Assembly (NCBI GenBank): GCA_913057715.1
Contig: CAJXOR010000002.1
Span: forward strand, 1-64,000
Source of the DNA: an uncultured Moraxellaceae bacterium
GTDB lineage: Bacteria; Pseudomonadota; Gammaproteobacteria; Pseudomonadales; Moraxellaceae
Direction: 5' to 3'
Length of the DNA: 64,000 bases
Shown: positions 18,638 through 26,514 of the stretch, in pieces
How positions within the stretch are numbered: position 1 is the first letter of the stretch
How the letters are laid out: each line of letters begins with the position of its first letter
Translations under genes and position numbers: made by a program
The notes under the pieces: generated by a model
The model's input: the letters and a program-made list of their open reading frames with translations, nothing else
Told to the model about the DNA's origin: nothing
The model's database searches: none

Positions 18638-18815
18638 GGGCTCGGCTCCAAAATTCAATGCGGTATTATAGCAGAAGCCGCCCAATTTGGCTTTTGACAA
18701 GACAAATACTTTGTCATCAATCCAGCCTGAGCAGCTTGAGTGACTCCCAGCAGGAACTCAGGAACTACTTAATCGGCACACCACAGGATTTGGAACAGAG
18801 CAGTTGACGCGTGAA

Positions 18816-19124
18816 CTAAGGATTTGCGCGAATCTCAACCTGCTCATCGGTTCCCTCTTTTTTATAATCAGAGAATCGATTGCCTTCACGAAACATAGTC
18901 TCATCGCTCGTCGCGCTTGGCTCAGGAGTCTGAACAGCTGCCAGTTCAGCGTATTGATCCGAAGTGCTGTCCTGAGGACCCAGCCCACCAAAAAACTCAG
19001 TGATTTCATAACTCATCACCGCTTTGGCTAGGGTGACATCACCGCCCGCTTTATAGAGGTAGTAGCCGCATAACAAAACCACCAACAACAAGACACCTAT
19101 TAAAGCTTTGACTGCGCTGCTCAT
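18816..19124 (-). CDS. Small single-pass membrane protein, function unknown
   Basis: A 102-residue protein with one N-terminal hydrophobic helix (about residues 5-24, ALIGVLLLVVLLCGYYLY). A polar, Glu/Asp/Ser-rich C-terminal part follows and is probably periplasmic. AAGGGA lies upstream of the ATG. Nothing in the sequence matches a family I recognise. The start and the composition (a basic residue before the helix, an acidic tail) make it look like a real gene rather than a chance frame. It is divergent from the two small lipoprotein genes. Confidence 0.68.
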   Translation of the reverse strand: MSSAVKALIGVLLLVVLLCGYYLYKAGGDVTLAKAVMSYEITEFFGGLGPQDSTSDQYAELAAVQTPEPSATSDETMFREGNRFSDYKKEGTDEQVEIRANP

Positions 19125-19464
19125 TTATTAATTTCCCTTTAAGCCCATATTGATCAAATGACTTGTGTAGCCGTTAATTTCTAAATTAACATAAACACTC
19201 TTAAGTTCACATTAACGTCTGTTCCGATGACCTGCCAGATATAGACCACCAAAGGTGAAGTTCTTGCATAAACTTGCAAAACTACGCAACATCCACCATA
19301 AATCGACTATAGAAACCACTGATACCAAATTCTATGATTAACCTAGTTTGATTAGAGAAAAAAGTAATCCTGCGATTGATAACCCCTTGATCGCGGCGAT
19401 CCAGTCAACAAAATGTCCACTTTCGTGAAGCTTGATTCATGAATCAATTTTAAAGGAAGGTATT
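19125..19464. other. 340-base AT-rich divergent promoter region
   Basis: This region separates the divergent small membrane protein (minus) and small lipoprotein (plus) genes and is clearly richer in A and T than its surroundings. It must hold both promoters. I could not assign hexamers with confidence, and no gene was seen. Confidence 0.45.
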
Positions 19465-19752
19465 TTGACTTTATCTAAATTAACTCTCTGCGCCTTAGCG
19501 GCTGCCTCAATCAGTTTCACACTGGTCGGCTGTTCAGATGAACCCACTGCCATGCCAGCCTCTGAAGCTAGCACCGCACCAAGTGCTGACGTAGGTGCCG
19601 AACAAAGCTCAGACATGATGACGGCCGATCCGATGGACGACGAGTCAACTCAGAACTCAGTCACGGTGACAGGAGAAGGCCCTGAAACCGACGGCGTAAT
19701 CATCAATGATGATTTGATGGTCGAGAAAGGTTACGCTCAAGCCAATCCATAA
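19465..19752 (+). CDS. Small lipoprotein, function unknown
   Basis: A 95-residue lipoprotein with a signal peptide ending in the lipobox LVGC (Cys near residue 23). The mature part is short, acidic and rich in Ser, Asp, Glu and Met. I chose TTG 19465 because AAGGAAGG lies five bases upstream and the signal peptide then begins MTLSKLTLCALAA. An ATG at 19432 has no ribosome binding site. It is followed after 36 bases by a second small lipoprotein gene. The acidic residue after Cys (Ser-Asp-Glu) does not settle inner versus outer membrane sorting. Confidence 0.8.
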   Translation: MTLSKLTLCALAAASISFTLVGCSDEPTAMPASEASTAPSADVGAEQSSDMMTADPMDDESTQNSVTVTGEGPETDGVIINDDLMVEKGYAQANP

Positions 19753-19788
19753 TTCAGTTTTTTTTGATGTAAACCAAGAGGAAGTACC

Positions 19789-20109
19789 ATGAAACAGAGT
19801 AAATTAGTCGCCAGTATATTTGCCTTAGGTCTTGCTACTGCACTGAGTGCTTGTAGTGAGCCAGAAACCACAACTGACGAAGTGGTTGTTGTTGAACCGG
19901 CCATGACTGAAGATCCGATGATGGCAACCATGGAAGCTGACACAGCTGCTATGGAAGCTGATACAGCCGCTATGGAAGCTGACACCGCTGCCATGGAATC
20001 TGATGCAATGGCTATGGAATCTGAGATGCAGGCCGACATGATCGCTAACGATGGCGAGATGCCAGCCGAGATGATGATGGAAGAAGAAGCTCCAGCTGAA
20101 ATGAACTAA
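19789..20109 (+). CDS. Small Met/Glu-rich lipoprotein with seven-residue repeats
   Basis: A 106-residue lipoprotein with the lipobox LSAC (Cys near residue 22) and AGAGGAAG before the ATG. After about 45 residues come three exact MEADTAA units, then two diverged ones (MESDAMA, MESEMQA) and a Met/Glu-rich tail. A seven-residue period with Met/Ala at fixed positions suggests a helical, perhaps coiled-coil, rod like Lpp. High methionine could also mean metal binding or oxidant quenching. The function is unknown. It pairs with the upstream lipoprotein and ends at a strong terminator. Confidence 0.85.
   Translation: MKQSKLVASIFALGLATALSACSEPETTTDEVVVVEPAMTEDPMMATMEADTAAMEADTAAMEADTAAMESDAMAMESEMQADMIANDGEMPAEMMMEEEAPAEMN
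19930..20034 (+). repeat. 21-base tandem repeats inside lipoprotein gene
   Basis: Five consecutive 21-base units starting ATGGAA (19930, 19951, 19972, 19993, 20014). The first three encode the same heptapeptide with only synonymous changes. The last two are diverged. Confidence 0.85.
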
Positions 20110-20126
20110 GTTTCAGATTTGCTTTA

Positions 20127-20153
20127 AAAATCAGCCTTATGGCTGATTTTTTT
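20127..20153 (+). terminator. Intrinsic terminator of the small lipoprotein unit
   Basis: AAAATCAGCC (20127-20136) pairs with GGCTGATTTT (20141-20150), followed by more T. Confidence 0.92.
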
Positions 20154-20214
20154 GTGTTTATGAAAAGCAACTCACCTGCGATACAAAACACAACCAGTCA
20201 TATCAGCCTAGCGC

Positions 20215-20243
20215 TTGTATCCCTGATCATGAGGCCCCATAAT
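20215..20243 (+). promoter_or_regulatory. Sigma-70 promoter of ssrA
   Basis: TTGTAT (20215-20220, -35) and CATAAT (20238-20243, -10) are separated by 17 bases. The tmRNA 5' end follows nine bases after the -10. Confidence 0.75.
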
Positions 20244-20251
20244 TAACTCAT

Positions 20252-20611
20252 GGGGATGTTCTGGCTTCGACGCTGGTGATGAAACTCAATGATGCATGTC
20301 AAGTGGCTATGATCACTTGTCAAAAAATCATAGAATTTTATAGTCGCAAACGACGAAACCTACGCTCTAGCAGCCTAAGGGCTGCTTTGCCGCTGATGAG
20401 TGTGTCTGTAAACTCTGATGCCGCACGAAGCGAACGCTTACAGAATCGCCTAAGCCGCTGTCTCAGCAGTAAGGGTTAAAACTATCGAGGCTCGCCTGAA
20501 GTAACCTGACCGTTGGTTCACTAAAGGTTAAAACCGATAACGGAGTCTAAACATGTAGACTCATGAGTGTAATGCCGGCGGACGCGGGTTCGACTCCCGC
20601 CATCTCCACCA
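20252..20611 (+). ncRNA. ssrA: Transfer-messenger RNA (tmRNA)
   Basis: tmRNA rescues ribosomes stalled on broken mRNAs and adds a degradation tag. The 5' end GGGGATGTTCTGGCTTCGAC and the 3' tRNA-like end (GCGGGTTCGACTCCCGC, then ATCTCCACCA) are diagnostic. The length of 360 bases is normal. The tag frame runs from GCA 20346 to TAA 20376-20378 and encodes ANDETYALAA. Four pseudoknot regions should lie between, though I did not fold them. SmpB is not encoded in the window. A promoter and a terminator flank it closely. Confidence 0.98.
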
Positions 20612-20619
20612 AACCCTAA

Positions 20620-20647
20620 CCCCAGTTGGTAACAACTGGGGTTTTTT
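20620..20647 (+). terminator. Intrinsic terminator of ssrA
   Basis: CCCCAGTTG (20620-20628) pairs with CAACTGGGG (20633-20641), followed by TTTTTT. Confidence 0.95.
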
Positions 20648-20872
20648 ACGCTTAACTTTTAGCTGAAGCTATTCTGATCAATTAATTTAGCGAAAAGACA
20701 ATGTGAATGGTTACCACTCATACGGCAGATCTTTTTAAGCCATACTGAAGAAAGGTATCACCCACCGGTGACATTTTGCTTACCAAAGTCAGTTGAACCA
20801 ACCGCTGGATTATCTAAACTAACCTGAATATGAGCTTAGTTTATTGGCTTATGGGCACACTTAGGAGAAAAC

Positions 20873-21448
20873 ATGAAACCGATCATGATCGCAAGCTGCT
20901 GCACTTTATCGGCTCTGCTTATCGCTTGCCAACCAAGTGCCGAGCAACAGGTAACTGCTGACAGTATGGATGAGCAAACTGCCGTCCAGCCTCAGGTAGA
21001 AGCGGTTAGTGCAGCTGCTGAAGACACTAAGCTCGACTCAAGTTTGATAGCAGCAGACCGAGAAAAACTTACCCTTTATAAGTCACCCACCTGCGGCTGC
21101 TGCCAGGGCTGGGCGGACAATGTGCAAACCAGTTTTGCCATACAGTCCGAGTCCACCGAGGATATGGCCGCTGTCAAAGAGCGCTTTGGCGTGCCTGCCC
21201 CCATGCAGTCTTGCCACACTTCAGTGAGTGAATCAGGCTATGTGTTTGAGGGTCATATACCCGCTCGGGTCATCGAAGCGTTTATGGCCAATCCACCTGA
21301 AGGAGCAAAAGGTCTGGCGGTTCCAGGCATGCCTATCGGATCTCCCGGCATGGAGGTTGGCGATCAGTTCACGCCCTTTACGGTTTACTTGCTGACTGAC
21401 ACTGGCTCCACTCCTTATGAACAGATCAACAGCAAAAGCGACTTATAA
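20873..21448 (+). CDS. DUF411 metal-binding lipoprotein
   Basis: DUF411 proteins are exported, often encoded near copper-handling genes, and are thought to bind metal through a Cys-rich thioredoxin-like motif. This one has a signal peptide with lipobox LIAC (Cys near residue 19). A polar spacer of about 45 residues leads to the DUF411 domain, with LYKSPTCGCCQGW near residues 66-78, SCHTS near 115 and the closing GLAVPGMPIGSPGM. AGGAGA sits five bases before the ATG. No copper exporter or sensor is encoded next to it, so a role in copper handling is only inferred from the family. Confidence 0.88.
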   Translation: MKPIMIASCCTLSALLIACQPSAEQQVTADSMDEQTAVQPQVEAVSAAAEDTKLDSSLIAADREKLTLYKSPTCGCCQGWADNVQTSFAIQSESTEDMAAVKERFGVPAPMQSCHTSVSESGYVFEGHIPARVIEAFMANPPEGAKGLAVPGMPIGSPGMEVGDQFTPFTVYLLTDTGSTPYEQINSKSDL

Positions 21449-21529
21449 ATGTCCCCGTAGCTGACATCTGTATTTAGGCCTGGGTACTCCACAGATGGGC
21501 ACCTGACCTACTTGACTTCAATCTCACAT

Positions 21530-21567
21530 AACCAAAAAAGTTGAGCTCCCGCTCAACTTTTTTGGTT
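21530..21567. terminator. Bidirectional terminator
   Basis: A perfect 17-base stem (21530-21546 with 21551-21567), core AAAAAAGTTGAGC / GCTCAACTTTTTT, four-base loop. It lies between the DUF411 gene and the convergent lipase gene. Confidence 0.93.
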
Positions 21568-21598
21568 TAACTTAATCTCTCAGCTGGTCATGAGATAC

Positions 21599-21621
21599 AT
21601 TAAGCCTCGATGAGGCTTAAT
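21599..21621 (-). terminator. Hairpin after the lipase gene
   Basis: ATTAAGCCTC (21599-21608) pairs with GAGGCTTAAT (21612-21621) just beyond the lipase stop codon. Confidence 0.65.
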
Positions 21622-21637
21622 TAGCACACACTCGAAC

Positions 21638-24250
21638 TTAAGAACCCTGCACCAGTGCTGGCGCACTCACAACCACCGTACCGCCGCTGGCAAAAAACGT
21701 GGCGATTTGACGCTGCATCTCGGTGGTCACTTGACGTGACACCGACGGATCAATCACAGAGGAGTGCCCTCCCAACACAAAGCGCACTAACCCGCCCTGC
21801 GCTGGATTTTGCGTCACCGCCATCAGCTCGGCAAACTGAGCTAGCGGCTCGGTGCCAGCGTAAGAGGGGAACTGCGTCCCGCGATTGGGGATCACTTGAT
21901 CCGGCGGGGACAGGCTTTGATCTGGCCGAGTACCGCCGCCAACGATTTCTTGGAAGAGAACCGGCGTACTGCCTGATAGAAGCTTGGCAAAGTTGTTAGG
22001 ATCAGCCGGATCGATGATCGTTTGAGCAGCAAAAACAAAGCGATTAAACAAAGCGTTAATCTCAGCAGTTTGCTCGGCGCTTAAACCAGCAGCAAACGCA
22101 CTAAAGGCTGGCGCCACTGCGTTTGATAAGCTGAGCGAGTTTTGCTGAGCGAAAGTAGCAAGAAACCCTTGGAAATCTGTTGAGCTTGCCGCTAACAGCG
22201 ACCCCTTGATCAGCGGAGCAAAACTTGGCGAGTCGATCAGGAAGCCGGCAACTCCGCCGCCAGGCGCATTGAAGGCTGCGTTTTGTACTGAAAAGCGCGA
22301 GTCAAATGCCCCCAAGTTGCCACCAAGCGAACGATTGAGTGCGGCCACACTGCCCACACCGGTGATCGCCCCTAAGGAGTGCCCAAAGAAGCCAACCTGA
22401 TCTGTATTCAGATCACTTATATCAGAAGCACTCAGCGCCAGCCTTAGCCCCATCACATCGACGATACTTTGGCGCACGTTGTCCCGCGTGGTCAGCAAGT
22501 AAGATAAGTTCAAGTAATCAGTGACTGAACCGCCAAAGCCACTTGAGGCGTTAACCGTGCTGCCCGCTTGGCTAAGCCCACGTGTGCCATGAAGCGGGTG
22601 ATCGATTGCAACCGTGGCAAATCCAGCCAAGGACAAAGCCGAAGTGAGCGAGAGCATGTCCTCTTTTTTAGAGGTGATTCCATGTTGCAAGATCACCACC
22701 GGCCAACCGGAAGCAGGCCTCATGATCGGCTGAACACCCGAAGCTGTATTTTGAGAAATCAGGTTGACCACGGCAGGGTCAGGCACGGTGATTTGAACGT
22801 TCAGCTTTTCAGTTCCGCTTGCCTCGCGTCCCTGAGGAATCGGTAGCGGAGAGTAGCGGGTGATGTAACGCGGATCGTCGATGCCGATCCCGCTCAGGTT
22901 AAGATCCGCCAAGCCGATTGACTGGCAAAGCGCTTGGTTGTCACCCGCACTGATGGTGTTACTCGATAACAAGCTGGTTATCTGATCCTGACCCAAGCTT
23001 CTCAGCACTAACCCGTTGGTACAAGCTGCCTGCCAGCGACCAGTGAGCGGGGCTTCGGGGTTGAGATAATAAGGCAGATTGACCTGACTCGCCTGAAGCC
23101 CCGCTGCACAAAAGGTGCCCACTTGAGCAAACAAACCGCTAGCTACCGATCGAGCAAAACCACTCGATTGACCAAATTGGTTGGCATTTTGCCCCGTCAA
23201 GGTTTGGGTTAATCCATCGCAGGTAGTCAATATCGAGTAATCATAAGACAGCGCATCGTTGCGCTGGGGTTCTGGTAGCGCCTGAGCCGATTGATTAACA
23301 ACCACCTGTACGCGCGCCTGCGTTAGCAGCCCTAGGGCTTCCATCGCGTTGGGGGCAAAGTTTGCGCTCGGTGTGCTTAAGCTGGGTAAGCTACTTTGAG
23401 CTTGAATAGGGTCAGTACCGCCTGAGACCAGCTGAGCATAGGGCGCGATCAGGCTGCGTTTGACCGTATCGATGATCTGGGTGGTTGACTCTGTGGTGAA
23501 GGTAAAGCTGTAGATGATTTGATCGTCATCGATGTCGGAGTTTTGCGTGACAGTGTTTTCAATTGACTGAAGCAGCTGCGCAAGCTCAGCGGTTTGATCG
23601 GTGCCTGAGGCAAGTCCGTTGTTTGCGTTACTGAGCAGCTGATAAGCGCTTGAGCCAATCAAAGCACGACCGCCAGCAGTGATTTGGTCGGTCAACACCA
23701 CGTAGTAGCTGGTTGACTCTTTAAGTGGCTTGAGCGGTACAACCTGTATCTGACTGCCGCTCGCGCGTGCAGTGAATTCGGTGCCAAACACCAGCTCACG
23801 GTTGATCTTACAGCCACTGAGCGGCGGTGCGTTGGTGCAACCTGGATCGTTGATATCCCCGCCAATTGAGCCCTCAAACAGGCGCACTGAGCCTGCTCTT
23901 GCGATCGAATCCGCATCTAGTGAGACCCCAACCGGACTCTGAGTATCGATCACAAAAGGCTGCTGAGTTGACCAGCCATCAAGCGCGCCAAGTGCGGCAG
24001 AAGGATCACTCAAATCGGGATTACTGCTGGCTACTTCAGCTGGCAACTGCAGCGTGCCGTCTTGGGTTGGTTCCACCACCGCGAAAAACAGATCGTTTGG
24101 CAGGTTAATCTGCCCTGCTGCCGGATCAAATACAATCCGACTGGCGTTGGTCAGATCAGCGCCACCTGAGCTATCACTGTTGCTGCAGGCGCCAAGCATC
24201 ACTGCGCTAGTGAGAGCCAGTATCAAAAATCTGGGTTGAGTATTTAGCAT
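21638..24250 (-). CDS. VolA / Pla-1/cef-family lipase lipoprotein
   Basis: A large (870-residue) lipoprotein resembling the Pla-1/cef lipase family and Vibrio VolA, a surface-exposed lysophospholipase. The signal peptide ends in the lipobox LGAC. The N-terminal half carries the family's FDPAAGQINLPNDLFF and TQQPFVIDTQSPVGVSLD segments. The C-terminal half is an alpha/beta hydrolase with VILQHGITSKKED (oxyanion region) and the nucleophile elbow GFFGHSLGA (Ser near residue 622). A late GGHSSVIDP could supply the His. ATG 24250 is preceded by AGGAAG at seven bases, so I prefer it to the GTG two codons upstream. Likely role: releasing fatty acids from extracellular lipids. Whether it reaches the surface cannot be read here. 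Confidence 0.85.
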   Translation of the reverse strand: MLNTQPRFLILALTSAVMLGACSNSDSSGGADLTNASRIVFDPAAGQINLPNDLFFAVVEPTQDGTLQLPAEVASSNPDLSDPSAALGALDGWSTQQPFVIDTQSPVGVSLDADSIARAGSVRLFEGSIGGDINDPGCTNAPPLSGCKINRELVFGTEFTARASGSQIQVVPLKPLKESTSYYVVLTDQITAGGRALIGSSAYQLLSNANNGLASGTDQTAELAQLLQSIENTVTQNSDIDDDQIIYSFTFTTESTTQIIDTVKRSLIAPYAQLVSGGTDPIQAQSSLPSLSTPSANFAPNAMEALGLLTQARVQVVVNQSAQALPEPQRNDALSYDYSILTTCDGLTQTLTGQNANQFGQSSGFARSVASGLFAQVGTFCAAGLQASQVNLPYYLNPEAPLTGRWQAACTNGLVLRSLGQDQITSLLSSNTISAGDNQALCQSIGLADLNLSGIGIDDPRYITRYSPLPIPQGREASGTEKLNVQITVPDPAVVNLISQNTASGVQPIMRPASGWPVVILQHGITSKKEDMLSLTSALSLAGFATVAIDHPLHGTRGLSQAGSTVNASSGFGGSVTDYLNLSYLLTTRDNVRQSIVDVMGLRLALSASDISDLNTDQVGFFGHSLGAITGVGSVAALNRSLGGNLGAFDSRFSVQNAAFNAPGGGVAGFLIDSPSFAPLIKGSLLAASSTDFQGFLATFAQQNSLSLSNAVAPAFSAFAAGLSAEQTAEINALFNRFVFAAQTIIDPADPNNFAKLLSGSTPVLFQEIVGGGTRPDQSLSPPDQVIPNRGTQFPSYAGTEPLAQFAELMAVTQNPAQGGLVRFVLGGHSSVIDPSVSRQVTTEMQRQIATFFASGGTVVVSAPALVQGS

Positions 24251-24444
24251 GATCACTTCCTGTGATGTGGTGGGTGCGCATCCGTGCCACGCAACTCTTT
24301 AGATATATCAGCTCAGACCCCAATAATCAAAAGCATATGGCGTAAGTGGCACAGTCAATCTGAAGGCATTTTGTATCTGATGCGGCGCGTTTTCACTCAG
24401 CCAGCCAACTGCTACACTCCTAGCTTTATCCCTGATGAAAACCT

Positions 24445-25539
24445 ATGAACACTGAGCAAAACCCAAACAATCAATCGCCTACTTTTATCAACAAAGACAC
24501 CCCTGTTCTGGTCACTGGTGCAACCGGATATGTGGCAGGTCAACTGATTAAGCTGTTGCTGGAGCAAGGCACTCAGGTACACGCAGCGGTTCGTGACCCC
24601 TCCAAAGTGTCTAAACTTAAGTTCCTAAATCAGTTGGCTGACACGCTTCCTGGATCAATCACTTACTTTAAAGCCGATCTGCTGGATTCGGGCTCCTACC
24701 TTGAGGCGATGCAAGGGTGTGAACTCGTTTATCACACCGCCTCCCCTTTCTCACTTGATATCCAAGACCCTCAGCGCGACCTCATCGATCCAGCACTAAA
24801 GGGCACGCAAAATGTCCTCCAGTCAGCCAACCAGTGCGCTAGCGTTAAGCGCGTGGTGCTCACCAGCTCAGTTGCCGCCGTCATGGCTGATAACACCGAT
24901 ATCGCTGACGCCAAAGGCGATCACTTCACTGAAGCCGACTGGAACGAGCGCTCCTCCCTAGAGCATGGCCCTTATCTGTATTCCAAAACTTTGGCTGAGC
25001 GCGAGGCATGGAAAATTGCCGGTTCTCAAACCCAGTGGGATTTGGTGGTTATCAATCCCAGCTTAGTGATAGGCCCTGGTATCAACCCGCACGCAACTTC
25101 TGAGAGTTTTAAACTCATCAAGCAGATGGGCGATGGCACCATGCGCATGGGCGCGCCCAGATACGCCATGGGTATGGTTGATGTGCGCGAAGTGGCTACC
25201 GCACACTTAAAGGCTGGCTTCAATCAAAGCGCCAGCGGCAGACACATCCTGTCTGCGCAAAACACTGATCTGTTTGAGGCGGCGAGCCTACTCAAAGACA
25301 AGTACCCAAACTACCCGCTCCCGCCCATGCCAGCGCCTAAATGTTTGATCATGATCGTCGGGCCATGGGTCGATAAAACCATGACGCGTGAGATGATCAA
25401 ACGTAACGTCGATATCCCCATCAAGCTTGATAACAGCAAATCCATAAACCAGCTGGGCATCAACTATCGCCCGCTCAAAACTAGTTTAGAGGATATGTTT
25501 GCTCAGCTGATTGAGTCAGGTCAGATCAAAAAGCGATAA
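24445..25539 (+). CDS. NAD(P)-dependent reductase, dihydroflavonol-4-reductase-like (extended SDR)
   Basis: An extended short-chain dehydrogenase resembling plant DFR/cinnamoyl-CoA reductase and bacterial 3-beta-HSD-like enzymes. The Rossmann motif VTGATGYVAG is near residues 23-32, with VYHTASPF near 92, VLTSSVAAV near 128 and the catalytic YLYSKTLAE (YxxxK) near 175. The family motif NPSLVIGPGI follows. The first 18 residues are a polar extension. The substrate is unknown and is probably a small aldehyde or ketone. It stands alone between divergent and convergent genes and ends at a strong shared terminator. Confidence 0.88.
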   Translation: MNTEQNPNNQSPTFINKDTPVLVTGATGYVAGQLIKLLLEQGTQVHAAVRDPSKVSKLKFLNQLADTLPGSITYFKADLLDSGSYLEAMQGCELVYHTASPFSLDIQDPQRDLIDPALKGTQNVLQSANQCASVKRVVLTSSVAAVMADNTDIADAKGDHFTEADWNERSSLEHGPYLYSKTLAEREAWKIAGSQTQWDLVVINPSLVIGPGINPHATSESFKLIKQMGDGTMRMGAPRYAMGMVDVREVATAHLKAGFNQSASGRHILSAQNTDLFEAASLLKDKYPNYPLPPMPAPKCLIMIVGPWVDKTMTREMIKRNVDIPIKLDNSKSINQLGINYRPLKTSLEDMFAQLIESGQIKKR

Positions 25540-25603
25540 GAGTTTTATGGAAAACCAGACGCCAATTTGAGCGAAAGCTCAGCTAGGACTGGCATTTTAT
25601 TCA

Positions 25604-25646
25604 AAAAAACCCGCCGAGAGCTCAAACGCTCTTGGCGGGTTTTTTT
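25604..25646. terminator. Bidirectional terminator between reductase and yeeN-like genes
   Basis: AAAAAACCCGCCGAGAGC pairs with GCTCTTGGCGGGTTTTTT with one wobble and a short loop. It serves both convergent genes. Confidence 0.95.
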
Positions 25647-25657
25647 ACGGCTTAAGA

Positions 25658-26377
25658 TCAATCAAACACAGCGTTATGGTAGATCTCCTGCACGTCTTCC
25701 AAGTCGTTTAGCATGTCGCTAAACTTCTCAAAAGCGGCAACATCATCGCCTTCGATGGGATGTTCAGTGGTAGGCAGATACGTGATCTCCTCGACCTCAA
25801 ACTCAATCCCCGGCTGCCAAGTTTCCAGCGCAGTTTTGGTTTTGGCAAACTCAGTGGGCGGAGTCAACACGGTGATCATACCGTCCTCTAACTCCAACTC
25901 ACTGACATCGACATCGGCCTCCATCAGCGCTTCAAGCACCTCGTCTTCTTCCAATGAGGCAAAGACAAACATCGCGCGGTGATCAAACATATGCACGACC
26001 GATCCGCCCGATCCGATCTTCACTTTGTTTTTGGTGAACACACCGCGGATATCACCGATGGTACGGTTGTTGTTGTCGGTCAGCGCACTGATCAACACCA
26101 GACAGCCGCCCGGTCCGATTCCCTCATAAAGCGCTGGCGTGTAGTCCTCTACCCCGCCGCCTGAGGCCTTGTCGATCGCGTTTTGGATCACGTGGCTTGG
26201 CACCTGATCCTTTTTAGCGCGCTCGATCAAGCTTCTGAGTGACAGGTTCGCACTGGGATCAACTCCGCCGCTTTTGGCCGCCATGTAGACTTCTCGACCG
26301 TATTTTGAGTAAACCTTGGTCTTGGCAGCAGCCGTTTTCGCCATCGAATCTTTTCGGTTTTGGTACGCGCGTCCCAT
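25658..26377 (-). CDS. YebC/PmpR-family protein, YeeN-like
   Basis: This belongs to the YebC/TACO1 family, whose members act as transcription regulators or ease ribosome stalling on proline runs. The N-terminus ([35 protein letters not shown]) is nearer the YeeN branch than classic YebC, which begins MAGHSKWAN. Conserved blocks include [47 protein letters not shown] and the [12 protein letters not shown] core. 239 residues is the usual length. GAGGAG precedes the ATG. It converges on the reductase gene. Confidence 0.93.
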   Translation of the reverse strand: MGRAYQNRKDSMAKTAAAKTKVYSKYGREVYMAAKSGGVDPSANLSLRSLIERAKKDQVPSHVIQNAIDKASGGGVEDYTPALYEGIGPGGCLVLISALTDNNNRTIGDIRGVFTKNKVKIGSGGSVVHMFDHRAMFVFASLEEDEVLEALMEADVDVSELELEDGMITVLTPPTEFAKTKTALETWQPGIEFEVEEITYLPTTEHPIEGDDVAAFEKFSDMLNDLEDVQEIYHNAVFD

Positions 26378-26475
26378 AGAAACTCCTCAAATGATTTGCG
26401 GATTGTAGCCGCTCAGATACGATTTATCAGCCCAAATCAGATTAGTCCGCAACTGTTTTGGATTGTCACCAACAA

Positions 26476-26499
26476 AAATGCCCACAATTGTGGGCATTT
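26476..26499 (-). terminator. Intrinsic terminator of the PETase-like gene
   Basis: AAATGCCCACAA / TTGTGGGCATTT forms a perfect palindrome. On the minus strand further T follow (TTTTTG). Confidence 0.85.
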
Positions 26500-26514
26500 G
26501 AATCCAATTACGGC

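Noticed and set aside
18758..19009. 83-residue minus-strand frame overlapping the small membrane protein
   Set aside because: No ribosome binding site, and it competes with the better-supported 18816-19124 gene.
17010..19323. Shared AAACCACTGAT at 17010 and 19313, both followed by AAAAAAGT further on
   Set aside because: Match is only 11 bases plus a loose echo; likely chance in AT-rich gaps.
19930..20034. Short regular repeats that might suggest a CRISPR array
   Set aside because: They are 21-base in-frame codon repeats without spacers, inside a lipoprotein gene.
20276..20479. 67-residue open frame
   Set aside because: It lies wholly inside the tmRNA gene.
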